Of a DNA stretch of 64,000 nucleotides, positions 1 to 12,800 are shown piece by piece. Source of the stretch: Caprella mutica (lineage: Eukaryota; Arthropoda; Malacostraca; Amphipoda; Caprellidae). The notes below the pieces were generated by a model. It saw only the letters and a list, made by a program, of their open reading frames with translations, made no database searches and had not been told where the DNA came from. The stretch is taken from contig CANNZV010000426.1 in NCBI GenBank assembly GCA_947561585.1, positions 542,414 to 606,413 on the forward strand. Direction: 5' to 3'. The first letter of the stretch is position 1. Each line of letters starts with the position of its first letter. Position numbers and translations under genes: made by a program.

Positions 1-74
1 TATAAAACATTTAGTCTCTTTGATAATAACTAAATATTTTATAGAGGTAAATCGATGACATACAGGTGAAGTTA

Positions 75-289
75 TAGGGTCAAGCAGATAAATTGCGGCC
101 TCTAATAACAGAAACATCATAGTTTCAAAACACTCGTTAAAAACTCGAATTCATAAATTTTAGCATGCACTGCGCTTCTTTTGATAGCTATGCAACATTT
201 TAATGTAATTCCAGTTCAGAATGTTTTAGACTCTCATAAGAGGGCCACAATTAAAAATTAAAGGGCCGCAATTTACCTGCGTGACCCTA
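75..289 (+). mobile_element. TAGGGTCA-type MITE, copy a
   Basis: TAGGGTCAAGCAGATAAATT at the left, and AATTTACCTGCGTGACCCTA at the right, with an interior around GCTATGCAACATTTTAATGT. Short length, terminal inverted repeats and no coding capacity fit a MITE. Confidence 0.75.
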
Positions 290-1197
290 GGTGAAATCAC
301 AAAGCAGAAATCATTAATTTTGAGCAAGACTTCGTCACAGCTTTTAGCAAAACGCAATAGCTATCTTCACCTCTATAATATATTTAGAGTTCTTATCAAA
401 GAGACTAAAATTTTTCGTTATCTTCACCTCTATAAAATATTTAGTTATTATCAAAGAGACTATATATTTTATAGAGGTGAAGATAACGCAAAATTTCAGT
501 CTCTAATTAGAACTCTATTTTCAAGCGCTATTTTATAACTCTCTGAAAATTATTAAATGCTTTCATTTTCAGGTAGCTTAATCCATGAAATTGATATATT
601 CGCAAGGCTGATCTGAAGCTAGTTTTTCAAATTTGTTTTCTTTAGATATGGACTCTAAATATTTTTTTCTCCGGTTTATTTTTTGCATTTAGCTTATAGC
701 TGATACGAAGTCCAGCTGAATACCATGGGTTTCTGTTTTTCAGATCATTCCAAAATATAAATTAATAATTATTTCACAGATTTACTTGCTTTCAAGAGCA
801 TACCTATTTCCATATATTGACTGGGTACTTTTTTCAATTTCGTTTTTACTCTTGAAAGTTCAAATAGCTTTTAGTGTTCTCCATAATATACAACTACATC
901 TCAATACACCTAATGGAATTTGAAATTTATTAATTTATTACCAAAATTTGTGCTTTCAAAACTTTCACATTTTTACTTCTGGACTTTGAGATGATACCGA
1001 TATTCAGAAATATTTTATACTTAAATAAGTTATTAATAGTGACATTTTTTATAGTAAGTAGACCATTTTTATAAGTATCTAAACCTGCAAAATGTCGATA
1101 TTTGGAACAGATTACAAAATAGTTAAATTAGATTTTATATACTTCTTTAAATTACTCTCTACTCTAATCTTAAAGCAATGCCTGCATAATAATTAAT

Positions 1198-1434
1198 CAC
1201 ACAGGCAAATTGCGGTCCTTTAATTTCTAATTGCGGCCATATTGAAAAAGTCTCAAAATCCTTCTGAAATAAATTTATATTGCATTGTTGAATATCATAA
1301 TAAGCTCATTTTTTGCTAGATTTTATTTATTTAGAGAGTGCTTTGAAGCCATGATGGTTATTAATGTTTCTAAGATAAGAGACCGCAATTAGTTAAAGTG
1401 CCACTATTTACCTACTTGACCCTAGTCTAGGACT
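1198..1434 (-). mobile_element. TAGGGTCA-type MITE, copy b (degenerate)
   Basis: CACAGGCAAATTGCGG at the left, and TTTACCTACTTGACCCTA at the right. The interior is in the opposite orientation to copy a, and the left terminus is eroded. Confidence 0.6.
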
Positions 1435-1504
1435 CTAGGTAGTTGGTATATGCTTTATTAATATTGCTTTATTAATATTACTTCATTATATATATGCTTC
1501 ATTA

Positions 1505-1736
1505 TAGGGTCACGCAGGGAAATTGCGGCCCACTCACTAACTGCGGCCTCTAACAACTGAAAAATCATAGCTTCACAACACATGTCAAAACTTAAATTAA
1601 TAAGTTATAGCATGCACTGTGCTTCTTTTGATAGCTATGCAACATTTTAATGTAATTTCAATTCAGAATATTGTAGACTCTCTTGAGAGGGCTGCAATTA
1701 AAAATTAAAGGACTGCAATTTACCTGCGTGACCCTA
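1505..1736 (+). mobile_element. TAGGGTCA-type MITE, copy c
   Basis: TAGGGTCACGCAGGGAAATT at the left and TTTACCTGCGTGACCCTA at the right, within TATA sequence, consistent with a TA target duplication. Interior as in copy a. Confidence 0.78.
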
Positions 1737-2329
1737 TATATATATATGCTTCTTTTATTCGTAAAAAGCAACCGGTTTAAGTCATATTCGTTAGCGAGTG
1801 ACAATTTTCGTCATTGAGTTAAAGGTTAGGTATTTTGTCTAGAGTTACGTTTCTTTAATGCTGATTTTTCTTGGTTCCTTGTATTTATTTTAACTATTGT
1901 CTTGTTTGGAATTTGATAATTTTTGAGGTATACTAACAACTTAAACCTTCTTACTTATTATTTACACGTTTTAATTTAATAATCTTTTTCAGGATTTTAA
2001 AGTCTTATTATATACATATAGGTATGAACTCCATATAAGGATATTAGATGTTATAGTAATTTTTCACTATAAAAAGGGAAAGTTTAAGAATAATTTTCTG
2101 AACAGTTGGATATGGTCAAGGTTAGTGTTGAAGGGTTAACGTTGATTCTTTAAAAAATGTGATTTCTTAATCTTAATTTCTTTTTCTCGTAATTTTCAGC
2201 TTGTAACTCTAAAACCAAATTCTCTTTAATTTTGTACAGGAAACTTAATTCAGTCAGTTTAGCAGTGAAAGTATGACTTATATAAATTACTTCATTACAA
2301 TTTTATTTATTGATAAGGCACCAGTAGCT

Positions 2330-2740
2330 CTATCCTGAAGCTTTCTTGTGGTGAATGGAAGAGAAAGGGGTCTCTTTGGCCCCGAACTCTTATAATTTGG
2401 ATTATTAATGGTTCTTTTTCAGTTTTATAATATTTATCATTTTTAACGCCAATTGCAGTTTTAGAGGATAGCACTAGGTTTATGCTATTTTTGTGTAAGC
2501 TTCATTTACTATCATCTTTTCATTTTAATCTTCCATCCGAGAGTGCAGCCCCTGTTGTTTAAATTATGTCCTTTTTTATTACTTGTTAAGTGAATGCATT
2601 CACGGAGAAGCTTTTCTGTATCTAAGATTATTGTCATTTTTTCATGGAGGTACTGCTTCTTCCAGTCCCTTGTATTTAATTTCCTTTGACCTCACCGATG
2701 TGGCCTTTGGGTCCGAAGCAGATGCTAAACCCCTACTAAG
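2330..2740 (+). repeat. SINE-like dispersed repeat
   Basis: Plus-strand copy with TTTTAGAGGATAGCACTAGG, TTCCATCCGAGAGTGCAGCC and an end at GCTAAACCCCTACTAA. Confidence 0.6.
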
Positions 2741-2922
2741 ATTAACAGTGATTGATATTTGATTACTTATACTAAAAAAAATATCATAATCGTTAAAATG
2801 TAAGATATTCATGTTTCATTTTTAAGAAATTTTACCGAATGACACTATGTAACTGTCATTCATTGAAGCAAGAGGCAAAGGAATTTTCAATACGAACTGT
2901 TGCAAATTAAATGATGACCGTG

Positions 2923-3003
2923 CGGGGGGGCTTATGACCTAGGGGGGCTTATGACCGGGGGGCTTTTGACCGGGGGGGCTCTTGACCGGGGGGGCTTATG
3001 ACC
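2923..3003 (+). repeat. G-rich 17-bp mini-array
   Basis: About five units of the type GGGGGGGCTTATGACC with G runs of six or seven. Four or more long G tracts on one strand make a G-quadruplex plausible. The equivalent site in the second copy of the duplicated segment (about 35660) lacks it. Confidence 0.85.
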
Positions 3004-5100
3004 TACACCCGACCAGATCACTTCCCCTTACAAGAAAGCTGAAGAAACAAGCGACAGCAGTGCAAATCTCCTTTTTCTTAATTGGTAAGGAGTTGAATTT
3101 GTTGAATTTAATTAGTTTTTTTTTTCAATTAGTTTGTAATATATTCCTTTGTAGTATTGACTACAGTAAGTATTCTACGGATTGGAATTAGACGTTATCT
3201 GCCAGTCTCAAATTAATGGAAGATAAATGAAGTGTTTAAAAAAACTATGTTTCTCATGCTAAACATCAATTTAACACTATAGCTACTTGTAAATTCCGAA
3301 AATAGTTCTGTTCTGCTTAACTTGTTAGGATGAACAAAATATGGAAAGATTAATTCTTTTTCTTCATGTCACTCCTCTTTTTCCTTTGCTGAAGTATTTT
3401 GTAAGATTTTTCAAATTCGAAACACACTCTTATCACAATAAGGATTTTAATCTGTGCGTTCTATTTTCCTTTAATATTGTTTTCTATCAATTCTTGTTTC
3501 TACCTTGCAACTCAAATGTGTAAAATTTAACTTAACCAAATAAGCGTCGAATTAACATTGTTCATAAATTAGATATCTTTTGTCATGTAATCTAATTTGG
3601 TAGTTTTGAATCTCCTTAAACTAGGACGCTCAGGCATCTATCTGTAGGTTCGTAGCAAATGTTTATTTGAAATTTTCTTATAAAATAATATGGTGTAATT
3701 TACGTAACGTAGAATATATTAATTTATTATTCATTACTTCTGCAAATGAATTTCTATTGCTATCTTTGAAAAACCTAATAGTATGTAATCTAGCATTATT
3801 TTATATTGTAGATTCATGTTCTTTAGTTTTATACAACCCTAAATTCAATGAAAACTATTTATTTTTAGAAATGTATAAATAAAATTTAAATAGTTGTTTA
3901 AATTATACCCAACCTTAAAATATATAGCTCAATTTTATAACAAGAATTAATTGTATCGAAATGACTGAGCCTTAATTTTAAACTCTCCAGTTGTCATAAA
4001 TTTTAGTTTTACTCCAATTATAGTACAAGTTGAACAATTCTTATCATTCTCTTGAAGGCTCCTTTAAATTTTTTTTTTCATTCCATTAAAACTGTAATGA
4101 CTACTCTAATGCTCATTGAGAAACTTTCCTATAGATTATCTCTTGAGAGACGTAGACGCTCCATTACATACTTCAGCGATGTTGCGTTTAATTAATAAAT
4201 AAAAGATAGATCACATCATTCATTTTCTTACACATCAAATTTTACTGTAATGTATTTTTTGTAAAATATAAGCATAGCTGCAATTGGGAATTTACGAAAT
4301 TAAATAGGCAAAGATTTTTAGATTTTTGATATAACTGCTTGTGAATTAGGCTTAAAATTTCAAACCGAATACAAACAATTAAATAACCTGATGAAATATA
4401 AAATCCATCAAATTACAGCATTTAAAATCTCAAATGGATTAAGCTACAACTTGGTAATAGTTTATTGTATTCAATAACCTAAAATAATTGTTCAATCAAA
4501 TGGCTTTAATAACAGATAAAAAGTATTGGTGTTTACTTATTTTATAAGTAGTAATAAAATGTAGAAAAAAAATTTACAATTAATTTGATGATGGTTGTCA
4601 AAACAGGATAAATAATTGAAATTCTTCCCAATTCCATTTAGACTAATTTTAATAACTTTCACCATATGTTGAATGAATTAAGAATCTAAGAACAGAGGAC
4701 TTCGATAAAAAAGAAGAAAAAAAAAAAAGAAACTTAGTAGTACCAACCAAATAGAAAAAAAGCTTTGAGCGCTGAATAGCTTTGGATAATAGCCGAGAAA
4801 ATGTCTAAACCGAACAAATAATTTAAAGGTGTTAAAGAAACTAAGTTAGTTAAAATCATATCTGAAGAGGATTAGTTTAATGTTCTTGTGTGAATTGTCA
4901 TTGTATAAAATATTTGTGGAATTAAGGGGATTTGACAAAGCTAAAGGAAGAAATTAATTCGCTAAATTACCTCAATATATAGTGATATATAAATATATAA
5001 AGTGATAAAAACCACTTTTCAGCACATAATGCAACAAAAATAATTGAATTATCTTAATTTATTCATAAGTTACGATCAGTTGAAGTCAGGTTTCCTCTTT

Positions 5101-6675
5101 GTGGTCCAAACTGTATGTTACGAAAAGTATGGTGAAAGCAACTTAAGTAGGTTTGTAATACGCTAATTAATAAAATTTCTTCTTATTATTACGAAATTAT
5201 CTTCCACCCTTCGGCTAATGACAGCAGAAAAGCTACTCTGTGGAGCTTTCTGTCATTTAGTAGGTGGTTTAACGTAATTGTTCTAAGTGTACTACATCGG
5301 AATTAAAAACCATATGGTCGACAGCAAAAGAAAAATAGATACAAATGATTTTCAAGAGACAGTTGAACAGAAATATTGGTACCATGAACAAAGTCCCTTA
5401 CCACCAGTCAGTAACAATGCTCATGAATCATGGATGCAGAAAAATTCAAGCATAGATGACTGCACTGAAGAATGGATAAAAAACTTTTGGTGGCACGCTT
5501 GATGCCTAAGTGCTTATTTAACTAACAATTGCGGATTTGCAATTGAATAACATAAAATTGATAAGCAAGATAGAAAAGCAGAATAGATTAAAATATACAC
5601 AGACTGAAAAAATAACCAATTTCGAAAGTAATAAAATATCCAAGTCAATTCTCACTAATTGTACATATAGTTAGTTCTACCAAAATGAAATTAGAAAAAA
5701 TGAACCCCTAAACTATTAAATAATATTTTACACCTCCCCTTATAATCATTAATTTCACTATTTAAACACTGCCATCCACATATACGAATAAAATTTAATA
5801 GCAACTTGATCATAATGCCTTCTATAATAATAAAACATTGCTAGAATACTGAATAGTAATTCTAAAGTAAGAATATGATTAAACATTTGTATATGATTCC
5901 ATTAGAAATTAGAGAAATTTAGATAATGTTTTAGCAAGTTAGAATAACAGACTTCTATTCCTAAATGAAATCTATCTACTACTTCGTAGCGTTAGAATTA
6001 ATTAGTACAGTGAAACTCTTCGAAGTCACTTCATAACTCAGGTGCAGCAGAATAGTTTTCCATGACTAAATTTCTAGAAAACTATGGTCATTTGAGGGAA
6101 AACTTACGCAGTATATCATTTTCCATAAAATAATCATAGAAAATGCTTTACAACTTAGGTGGATTTCATAACTCAGGTCCTTCATTAGTCGGGTGATTCA
6201 TAACTCATAACTCAGGAGTTTTACTGTAGTTCAAAGTCTGCTGTGGAACCTAAAGAAATATCGCAAATGTCAAAAGGAAACTAAATGCAAGGGACACGGG
6301 GAAGCGGTCAAAAAGGAAAGTTCTTTCTTTATTATTTATGCAAGAAATGAATCGAAGAATTTAGGATATCCTACTTTCATAGTAGAGCGAGATTAGGAAA
6401 GTATAATTATCAAATAGTAACACTTACAATTGGATTCTTCTCCTTCTTACCATGACATTCGACAGAGTAAACTCTTGAAATACTTAGCATCAACCAATTT
6501 TAGGTTTAAGAATAAAACTCTCTTGTTAGGACAGTTTTGAAGGAATAATAATAGCTGCATAAAATAAAACTATACCCATTTATTGTATTAACTTTTTATC
6601 CACCATAGAAATCAATTATAATCAGTTATAATTCATACTATAATAACATCTAAAATTATTAAAGGCATGCGAGAT
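5101..6675. other. Non-coding, downstream of gene A
   Basis: AT-rich. It contains weak SINE-like remnants at about 5210-5500 (CAATGCTCATGAATCATGG type) and 6230-6330 (AAGGAAACTAAATGCAAGGG). The 71-codon frame at 5287-5502 comes from such a remnant. Nothing else is seen. Confidence 0.5.
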
Positions 6676-6681
6676 TTTATT
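6676..6681 (-). promoter_or_regulatory. Candidate polyadenylation signal of gene A
   Basis: AATAAA on the minus strand, about 35 nt past the gene A stop codon. The spacing is plausible for a very short 3' UTR, but the region is AT-rich and the hexamer could be chance. Confidence 0.4.
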
Positions 6682-6715
6682 AATAAAAGTTAATTAATGA
6701 CAAAATTTAAGTCTA

Positions 6716-6881
6716 TTAAGTTTCTACTTCAATTTCACTGTCACCAAAAATCAAGATGGAGGTAATTGCCTTCAAACATTCAATGATGGCCGCTATATTC
6801 TCCTCTAGAGTAGTGTAGACTATTTTGTGCTGCTCAACAAACTGTGCAGCCTTGTGGATTGACTCTTCATTGTACAAATTC
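6716..6881 (-). CDS. Gene A exon 10: C-terminal helix and stop
   Basis: Acceptor TTTGACAG. The exon encodes about 54 residues with KIVYTTLEENIAAIIECLKA, matching KLVYTDLENDLANILVVLRE in gene B. This is probably an amphipathic or coiled-coil helix. The TAA stop is at 6718-6716. The tail after the conserved helix diverges between paralogues. Confidence 0.85.
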
Positions 6882-9800
6882 CTGTCAAATAAATTAAGCA
6901 ATAAAATATCAGCAGACAAAAGTTAGAAGTTTTCGGTATTTAGAGTACAATGATAATTGGTGCAAGAGATAATAGATTAAAATACAACATATAATGAGCC
7001 AAAAAAACTAGCTTTGGAAATCCTAATCTACACAGAAATTTAAATTAGTTTAATCAAATTAGTTTAGTAAATTGAAATTATGTTATTGAATTTCTCTATT
7101 AAACAAATTGAAATATTCATTTAAAATTCATTTGATGTACACCCATACATAATTTATTATATTATTTTGTGGAAAATAAAAATTAAGTTAGAGAAAAGTA
7201 ACTGCTGATCCTAAACCCATTCGCAAATCATCTCTATAAATGAACCTAATTGAACGGAAATTTATGAACTACAATTAATTAATAACATACGTAATAATTT
7301 CTTTAATTTAGTAAGGGTTTAACGCCTGCTTCGGAACCAAAGGCCATATCGCTGACGTCAAAAGGAAATTAAATACAAGGGACTAGAAGAAGTAGTCAGA
7401 AAGAAAAGTGGCTCCATGAACAAACTCACTTACCACCATCGGTGACAATGCTCATGGATGCAGAAAAGCTACTCCGTGAATGCAATCACTTACCAAGGAA
7501 TGTGACGAAACGGGACACAAGCACCGGTGGCTGCACTCACGGATGGAAGAGCAAAATGAAGAGGTGATAGTAAATGAAGCCTACGAGCCTACCTAACACA
7601 AAAATCTAAGACCTCGTAGTTGAAGAGCATAACCCTAGCGCTATCCTCTAAAACTGCAAGAAGCGTTAAAAAAATAATAAACATGGTAAAAATGAAAAAA
7701 AATATCCAAATTACAACAGTTTGGGGCCAACATGCGTGATAGAATGAAACAATTCAATGCGCAAAAATCATGGATTACCTCTACTACATTTCACTTAGAT
7801 TAATCAAGTCATGCAAATTTATAAATTATACTTACCATTCATTCGGCTGTGCTCCTGTCCAGATTAATTCCTGTTTCATTTTCAGTGTTATAGCCACAGC
7901 TGGGATGATTTCTTTATACAGAGAACCTAAAGATACCTTTCTATCGTTGATTAAATCAGGTTTCAAGAAGTCGGTAATTTCCTCCGAGTAAGTAACTTGT
8001 TTGTTTAACATTCTAAAATCTTTGTAAACAGATTGGTCGAACATTGCACCAGAAATGGCTTCATTGCCTTTAGTTTCACTGCCTTTAGCTCCTTTCTCTT
8101 TTTTTTTCTTAGTTTTATTATCTCCTGAGGGTAGTTCATCTGATATCTCACTGCTGATCAAAAACTTAAATGTATCCGGTTTGGAAGATTCCGCAGAATC
8201 AACCAGAATTGAAAACTCATCCTTTTTAGAATTTTTCTTTGGTTTTTTGTTTTTGCTTGTATTTCTTGACTTTGGTCTCTTGGGCGATTGTTCTTCTTCT
8301 CCGAACTCTTTAATCAAATTCACGGCTCTTTGGTCAGCATTTGTGGTCTTTTTGTTGTACTTCTCGAGCACGTAAGCGAGAAATAGAAGCCGCTTCAGTG
8401 TCCAATCCAATTGCATTCCAGGCTTTATGCATGGCACTTTGAGAAAAAGTTACCTATAATCATTTGTTTATAAAAAATATAGAAATAGAAAATCTACTAT
8501 GAATTTAGTTATTTATCAAGGAATGTGAATGATATGAACGCAAAGAAGAAAGTGAACAGGTAAATTCAGGTAATATATAATATCTCCAAAGCTATAATAC
8601 TAAAGATTGTTATCAGATAAAAATTATTGGGAAGCAAAGAGTTATGAAATTAAACATATCAAGCTATTGAAATTGAACACCAAAAAAAGTGATTGAAAGA
8701 ATATCATAATGCCCTTGTCTAGTAGATTTATAGTAGTGGTGTCCATGATGTTTAACTATATTACATCTTATCGCACCGAACATCAGATTAGTCTTATGTA
8801 ATCGAATAAATGAATGAAAAAAATGGTTCTCACTTGTTTTTCGGCAGACAAATCTCTCGTGAAATATTTTAGTGAAGTCCAAATAAAGTGTAATCACTGC
8901 TGTCAGCAAATCTAAATTGCCGGGGATGTGCTCTTCGAAAGCTTCTTCGTATTTCATCAGCACCGCAGTATTTACATGCCTGCAAAAATATCAGGACGAA
9001 TATGATATTGATACCATCTAAATAGGGATTTTGGAAATAAAAAGATCTGATTAGGGATATGAATTACAGAGCTGTAAGACGATTTAGTTTCTAGATTTTT
9101 AGAAATTACGACAGTTACATTATTGAAATATTTAACAGGTACTTCTATAAACAGAACATCTGATTTCATTTTACTTTTTTTTCTAATAAGGAGTAATGTT
9201 CCGTACCAAAATCAATATAATTTTGAAAAGAAACTTGATCAGCATGGTAAAGGTTTCATCACCGAGGCCGTAATAAGATCAAGTACAAGATACTCAAAGA
9301 AGCAGTCAGAAAGGGAAGCGGGTCCGTGAAAAGAGACTCAAGCATCGGTTACTTTACTCACGGATGGAAGAGGGAAATGAAAAAGTGAAGGTAAAAGAAG
9401 TCAACGAGCCTTCCTAGTAAAGAAAAAGTTAACCCAAAATGAAATAAACAACCCATAATCAAAATAACAATTTAGCCACAGTGATGTCCGGTATGACTAT
9501 GAGCTAAGCTTTGGGTAACATTTACGTTTTTACGATAGACTAACAATCTATCGTTAAAATATATACAGTTTGGGAAACAAAAATGTTTCCGCTTTTTCAA
9601 ATACTTGTAAATCGTTAAACAACAGACGAAAAAACTGTATATTGGTCTCTTTTTATCTGTCTTTTAACAGGTAAAATCTATCTATTATCAGGTAAAAACT
9701 ATTTTGAACTGATGAACACAGTTTAAGAAGAGGTAAGCAAAGAGTGAGGATGACTATTTTTTATCATTGCGCAAAAGTTATTCTTAGACCTAACTCTGTT

Positions 9801-12800
9801 ATTTTACTTAATAAAAGGCTGTGATTAAAAGGAAAAAAACAATATTATGGTAGACATTTTAATACAGTGTGTTCACACTTATTCCTTTGAAACTATTTTA
9901 AAATTGAATAACTTCAGTTACATTTTGATCTCATCGAAGTTTTCAATAGGAATATTCGTTCGTCGCTTGTTCATTGCATGGTTAATGCCCGCTTTAACTT
10001 GCATTTTAACGCCGCGGAAAAAAAGATCTTCTGAAAATGTGTTTACACTTGTGTTTTTTTTTATCGATGATGGAAAAATCACTTTAAATTTTTACTACGG
10101 CGATAAAAAAAAAAATGCATGTGTGAACACATTTTAAGAACAGCTTTTTTCCGCGCTGTAAAGAATGCAAGTGTGAAGCGGGCCTTAACCATGCAATGAA
10201 CAAGCGAAGAACGAATAGTGAAAACTTCAATGAGATCCATATGTAACTGAAATTGTTCTATTTCCAAATAGTTTATAAGGAAGAAGTGTAAGCACCCTGT
10301 ATTAAAATGTCTACCTTTATATTTTTCCTTTTTTATTCACTGCCTTTTAGTAATTAAAATCACAGAGTTAGCTCTAAGAATAATCTTCGCGCAATGACAA
10401 AAATAGTCACCCTCACTCTTTGCTTACCTGTTGTTTAACTATCTCCTTCAGTTCAAAATTGTTTTTACCTGTCAATAGTAAAAAAAGAGGCGGAGAAAAA
10501 AAAACTAAGATACAGTTTTTTCGTCCATTGGTTAACGATTTACAATTATTTGAAAAAGCGGAAACATTTTTGTGGCCCATACTGTATATTCTAATTTCTT
10601 AGTAAAATTAAACTCATGGATTTATTTAGACGATCCAAACCTAACTGACACAAAATTTCGTTACTAATCAAAAAGAATTAAAAATTTACACGATTGAAAT
10701 TCCAAAAAGGAGAATGTAACTTACTCAAAGAACAAAGGCCTTATAGGCAACAGAAAACCGATCATCAGAAGTTTCGAAAGACTGAATAGTTTCCAAGCAT
10801 TGGGAGTATTATCTCCTTTTAGGGCGTTATCATCGGAACTTGACATTGCGCTAATATTGTCAGATACATACTTCAAACTTTGAACTTTTCTCATCTGAAA
10901 AACATAAACGGTTCTTATTTGGTTAAAAGGAGTTCTATTCAACGGAATATTCATAATTTCGAGAGGTAATTAGCTGCTACTGTAAAAGAAATGAAATAGC
11001 AATTCATACGCTTACTTCTATTCTGATAAAATTCCCAAGTGTATTTATTTGACAGAAGTTTCTATCTCTTTCGTTCCTCATTTTCTCATTAAGAACCTAT
11101 AAGTTTCTCTAGTAAACTTAACTTAAGGATCTAATGTGAAAGAGCTGGTGGTCTTTCATATGTTAGTTGAAAGCATATTTTTCGAATTTGAATATTAATT
11201 TTGTTTTGAATTGCGGGTGGAAAAATTACGTTGTTTGATGTATTGGTTATTTATTGTATTACTAAATATTTTTTATTTGTATAAAATTTCTACAGATGCC
11301 CATCAGCACTAGTCTTGAATAGGCCTTCATGATTCCTTAGATTTCGAATATCAGTAGGCCTAATTACGATTGTTTCAATAAAAAATGTATAAGATCGAGT
11401 TTGAAGGTTTTTTGAGTGCTGTGATCACTTTGAATTAACAATAGAAATGAAAATTGTGACCAAATGACAGTTGGTCACAAATTTCACCCGGGTTTTCCAT
11501 CTTCGTTTCTGATGTTAAATAGTCATCTAAAATTTCAATGCTGCTTTTATCTTTCGAATTTATTTCATATTCCTTGTTTGTATCTTAATTCATACAACAT
11601 ACTTCATCCTTATTCTCGAAATCAATAGCCTTCATCACAAATCCATTAGCAACTTGCACTAAGAACGCATAGCACTTTGAAAAATTAACGAAGCCCGCCA
11701 TTTCCTTGGTTCTTATTCTGACTGGTAAGTCCATATCTTCAAACTTATATGTCTGAAATGTAAAATAATAAATCAAAGTGTCCACACTTTCAGATTCATG
11801 GGATGAAGAGAAATGTGCAGCAGAAATACTTACATTAAAGAACTTCATCCTCTCATTGGTAGGTAATGATCCGCTTAACAAGATAAGGGCATTCTCCATT
11901 TCAACGGCGATGATCTTGTAGGGGAGTTCTTTCTTATGATTCTTCGGACACTTTACTAAGTAGGAACCCAGTTCTTTTACTATATCGAACAATTTCTCTC
12001 TGTCACTCTTGTTTTGATACAGCCCCTTGCCGACTGAAATTTATAGAAGTGAAACAACTTAAAACATTACTATTCTTTAATATTACTTTATCATTTCAAT
12101 TATACATATAAGTGAATATATGGAAAGAAAGTTATTTCCTGCGTCATCTACTTATTATCTACTTATTACACGAAATGTAATAAGTAGACTGAAAGTAAGA
12201 GAAACTATATGACTGCCAATAGTAGAGCGCATACCTTCGAGGCTTCGCTGCCTCTTATAAATGATACCAAATTTCACGCAATTTGGTCGAATACTTTGAG
12301 TTATTGAGTTACAAATGACCTTGACAAATGAATCGCTCTCAAATTTTATCAGATGGTTCCTGTACATTGACAATCAATTTGGTTGAATACTTTTTGAGTT
12401 AAACGAATAACAAGATGATAAATAAATTAAGGAATACCGCCTGATGCATTACCTTCCACAATTTGCAAAGGTAAAGATGAGTTGTAGAGGGTTTAATCAA
12501 ACCAAAGTTGCGAGTTCAGAGGGGATACACGTATAAATGTAGAAACTTTACGTATAAATGTAAAACTATACGTATACAGGCATCCCCGCTTTAGTTACCA
12601 AATCACAACTATGTTTAGTTACCAAACGGTAACTAAAGCGAATAAAAGTAACAAGAAATTTATAATTGTCACTCCTCGATTATATAACTCATTTTCAATG
12701 AGTTATAGAACGAAATTTTGTTTTAGAGTTATTAGATTACTACGTATATGAGCATATTAATAATAATGATATACAACAGTCTTTCATTGTTTGTGACTGT

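Larger units (their letters stand above)
540..5100 (+). repeat. Duplicated non-coding segment, copy 1
   Basis: Collinear, direct-orientation similarity with 33660-39400. Anchors: GACGAAGTCCAGCT-type sequence (about 700 and 33840), GTAAGATATTCATGTT (about 2800 and 35545), AAGTATTCTACGGATTGG (about 3168 and 36917), and GAAGAGGATTAGTTTAATGT (about 4865 and 39270). Small frames in it are short and not conserved. I see no gene. The MITEs, SINE-like copy and G-rich array are the only structure. Confidence 0.8.

Noticed and set aside
5287..5502. 71-codon plus-strand frame as a small gene
   Set aside because: Much of it is shared with the SINE-like repeat (CATGAACAAAGTCCCTTACC, CAATGCTCATG), so it is repeat-derived.
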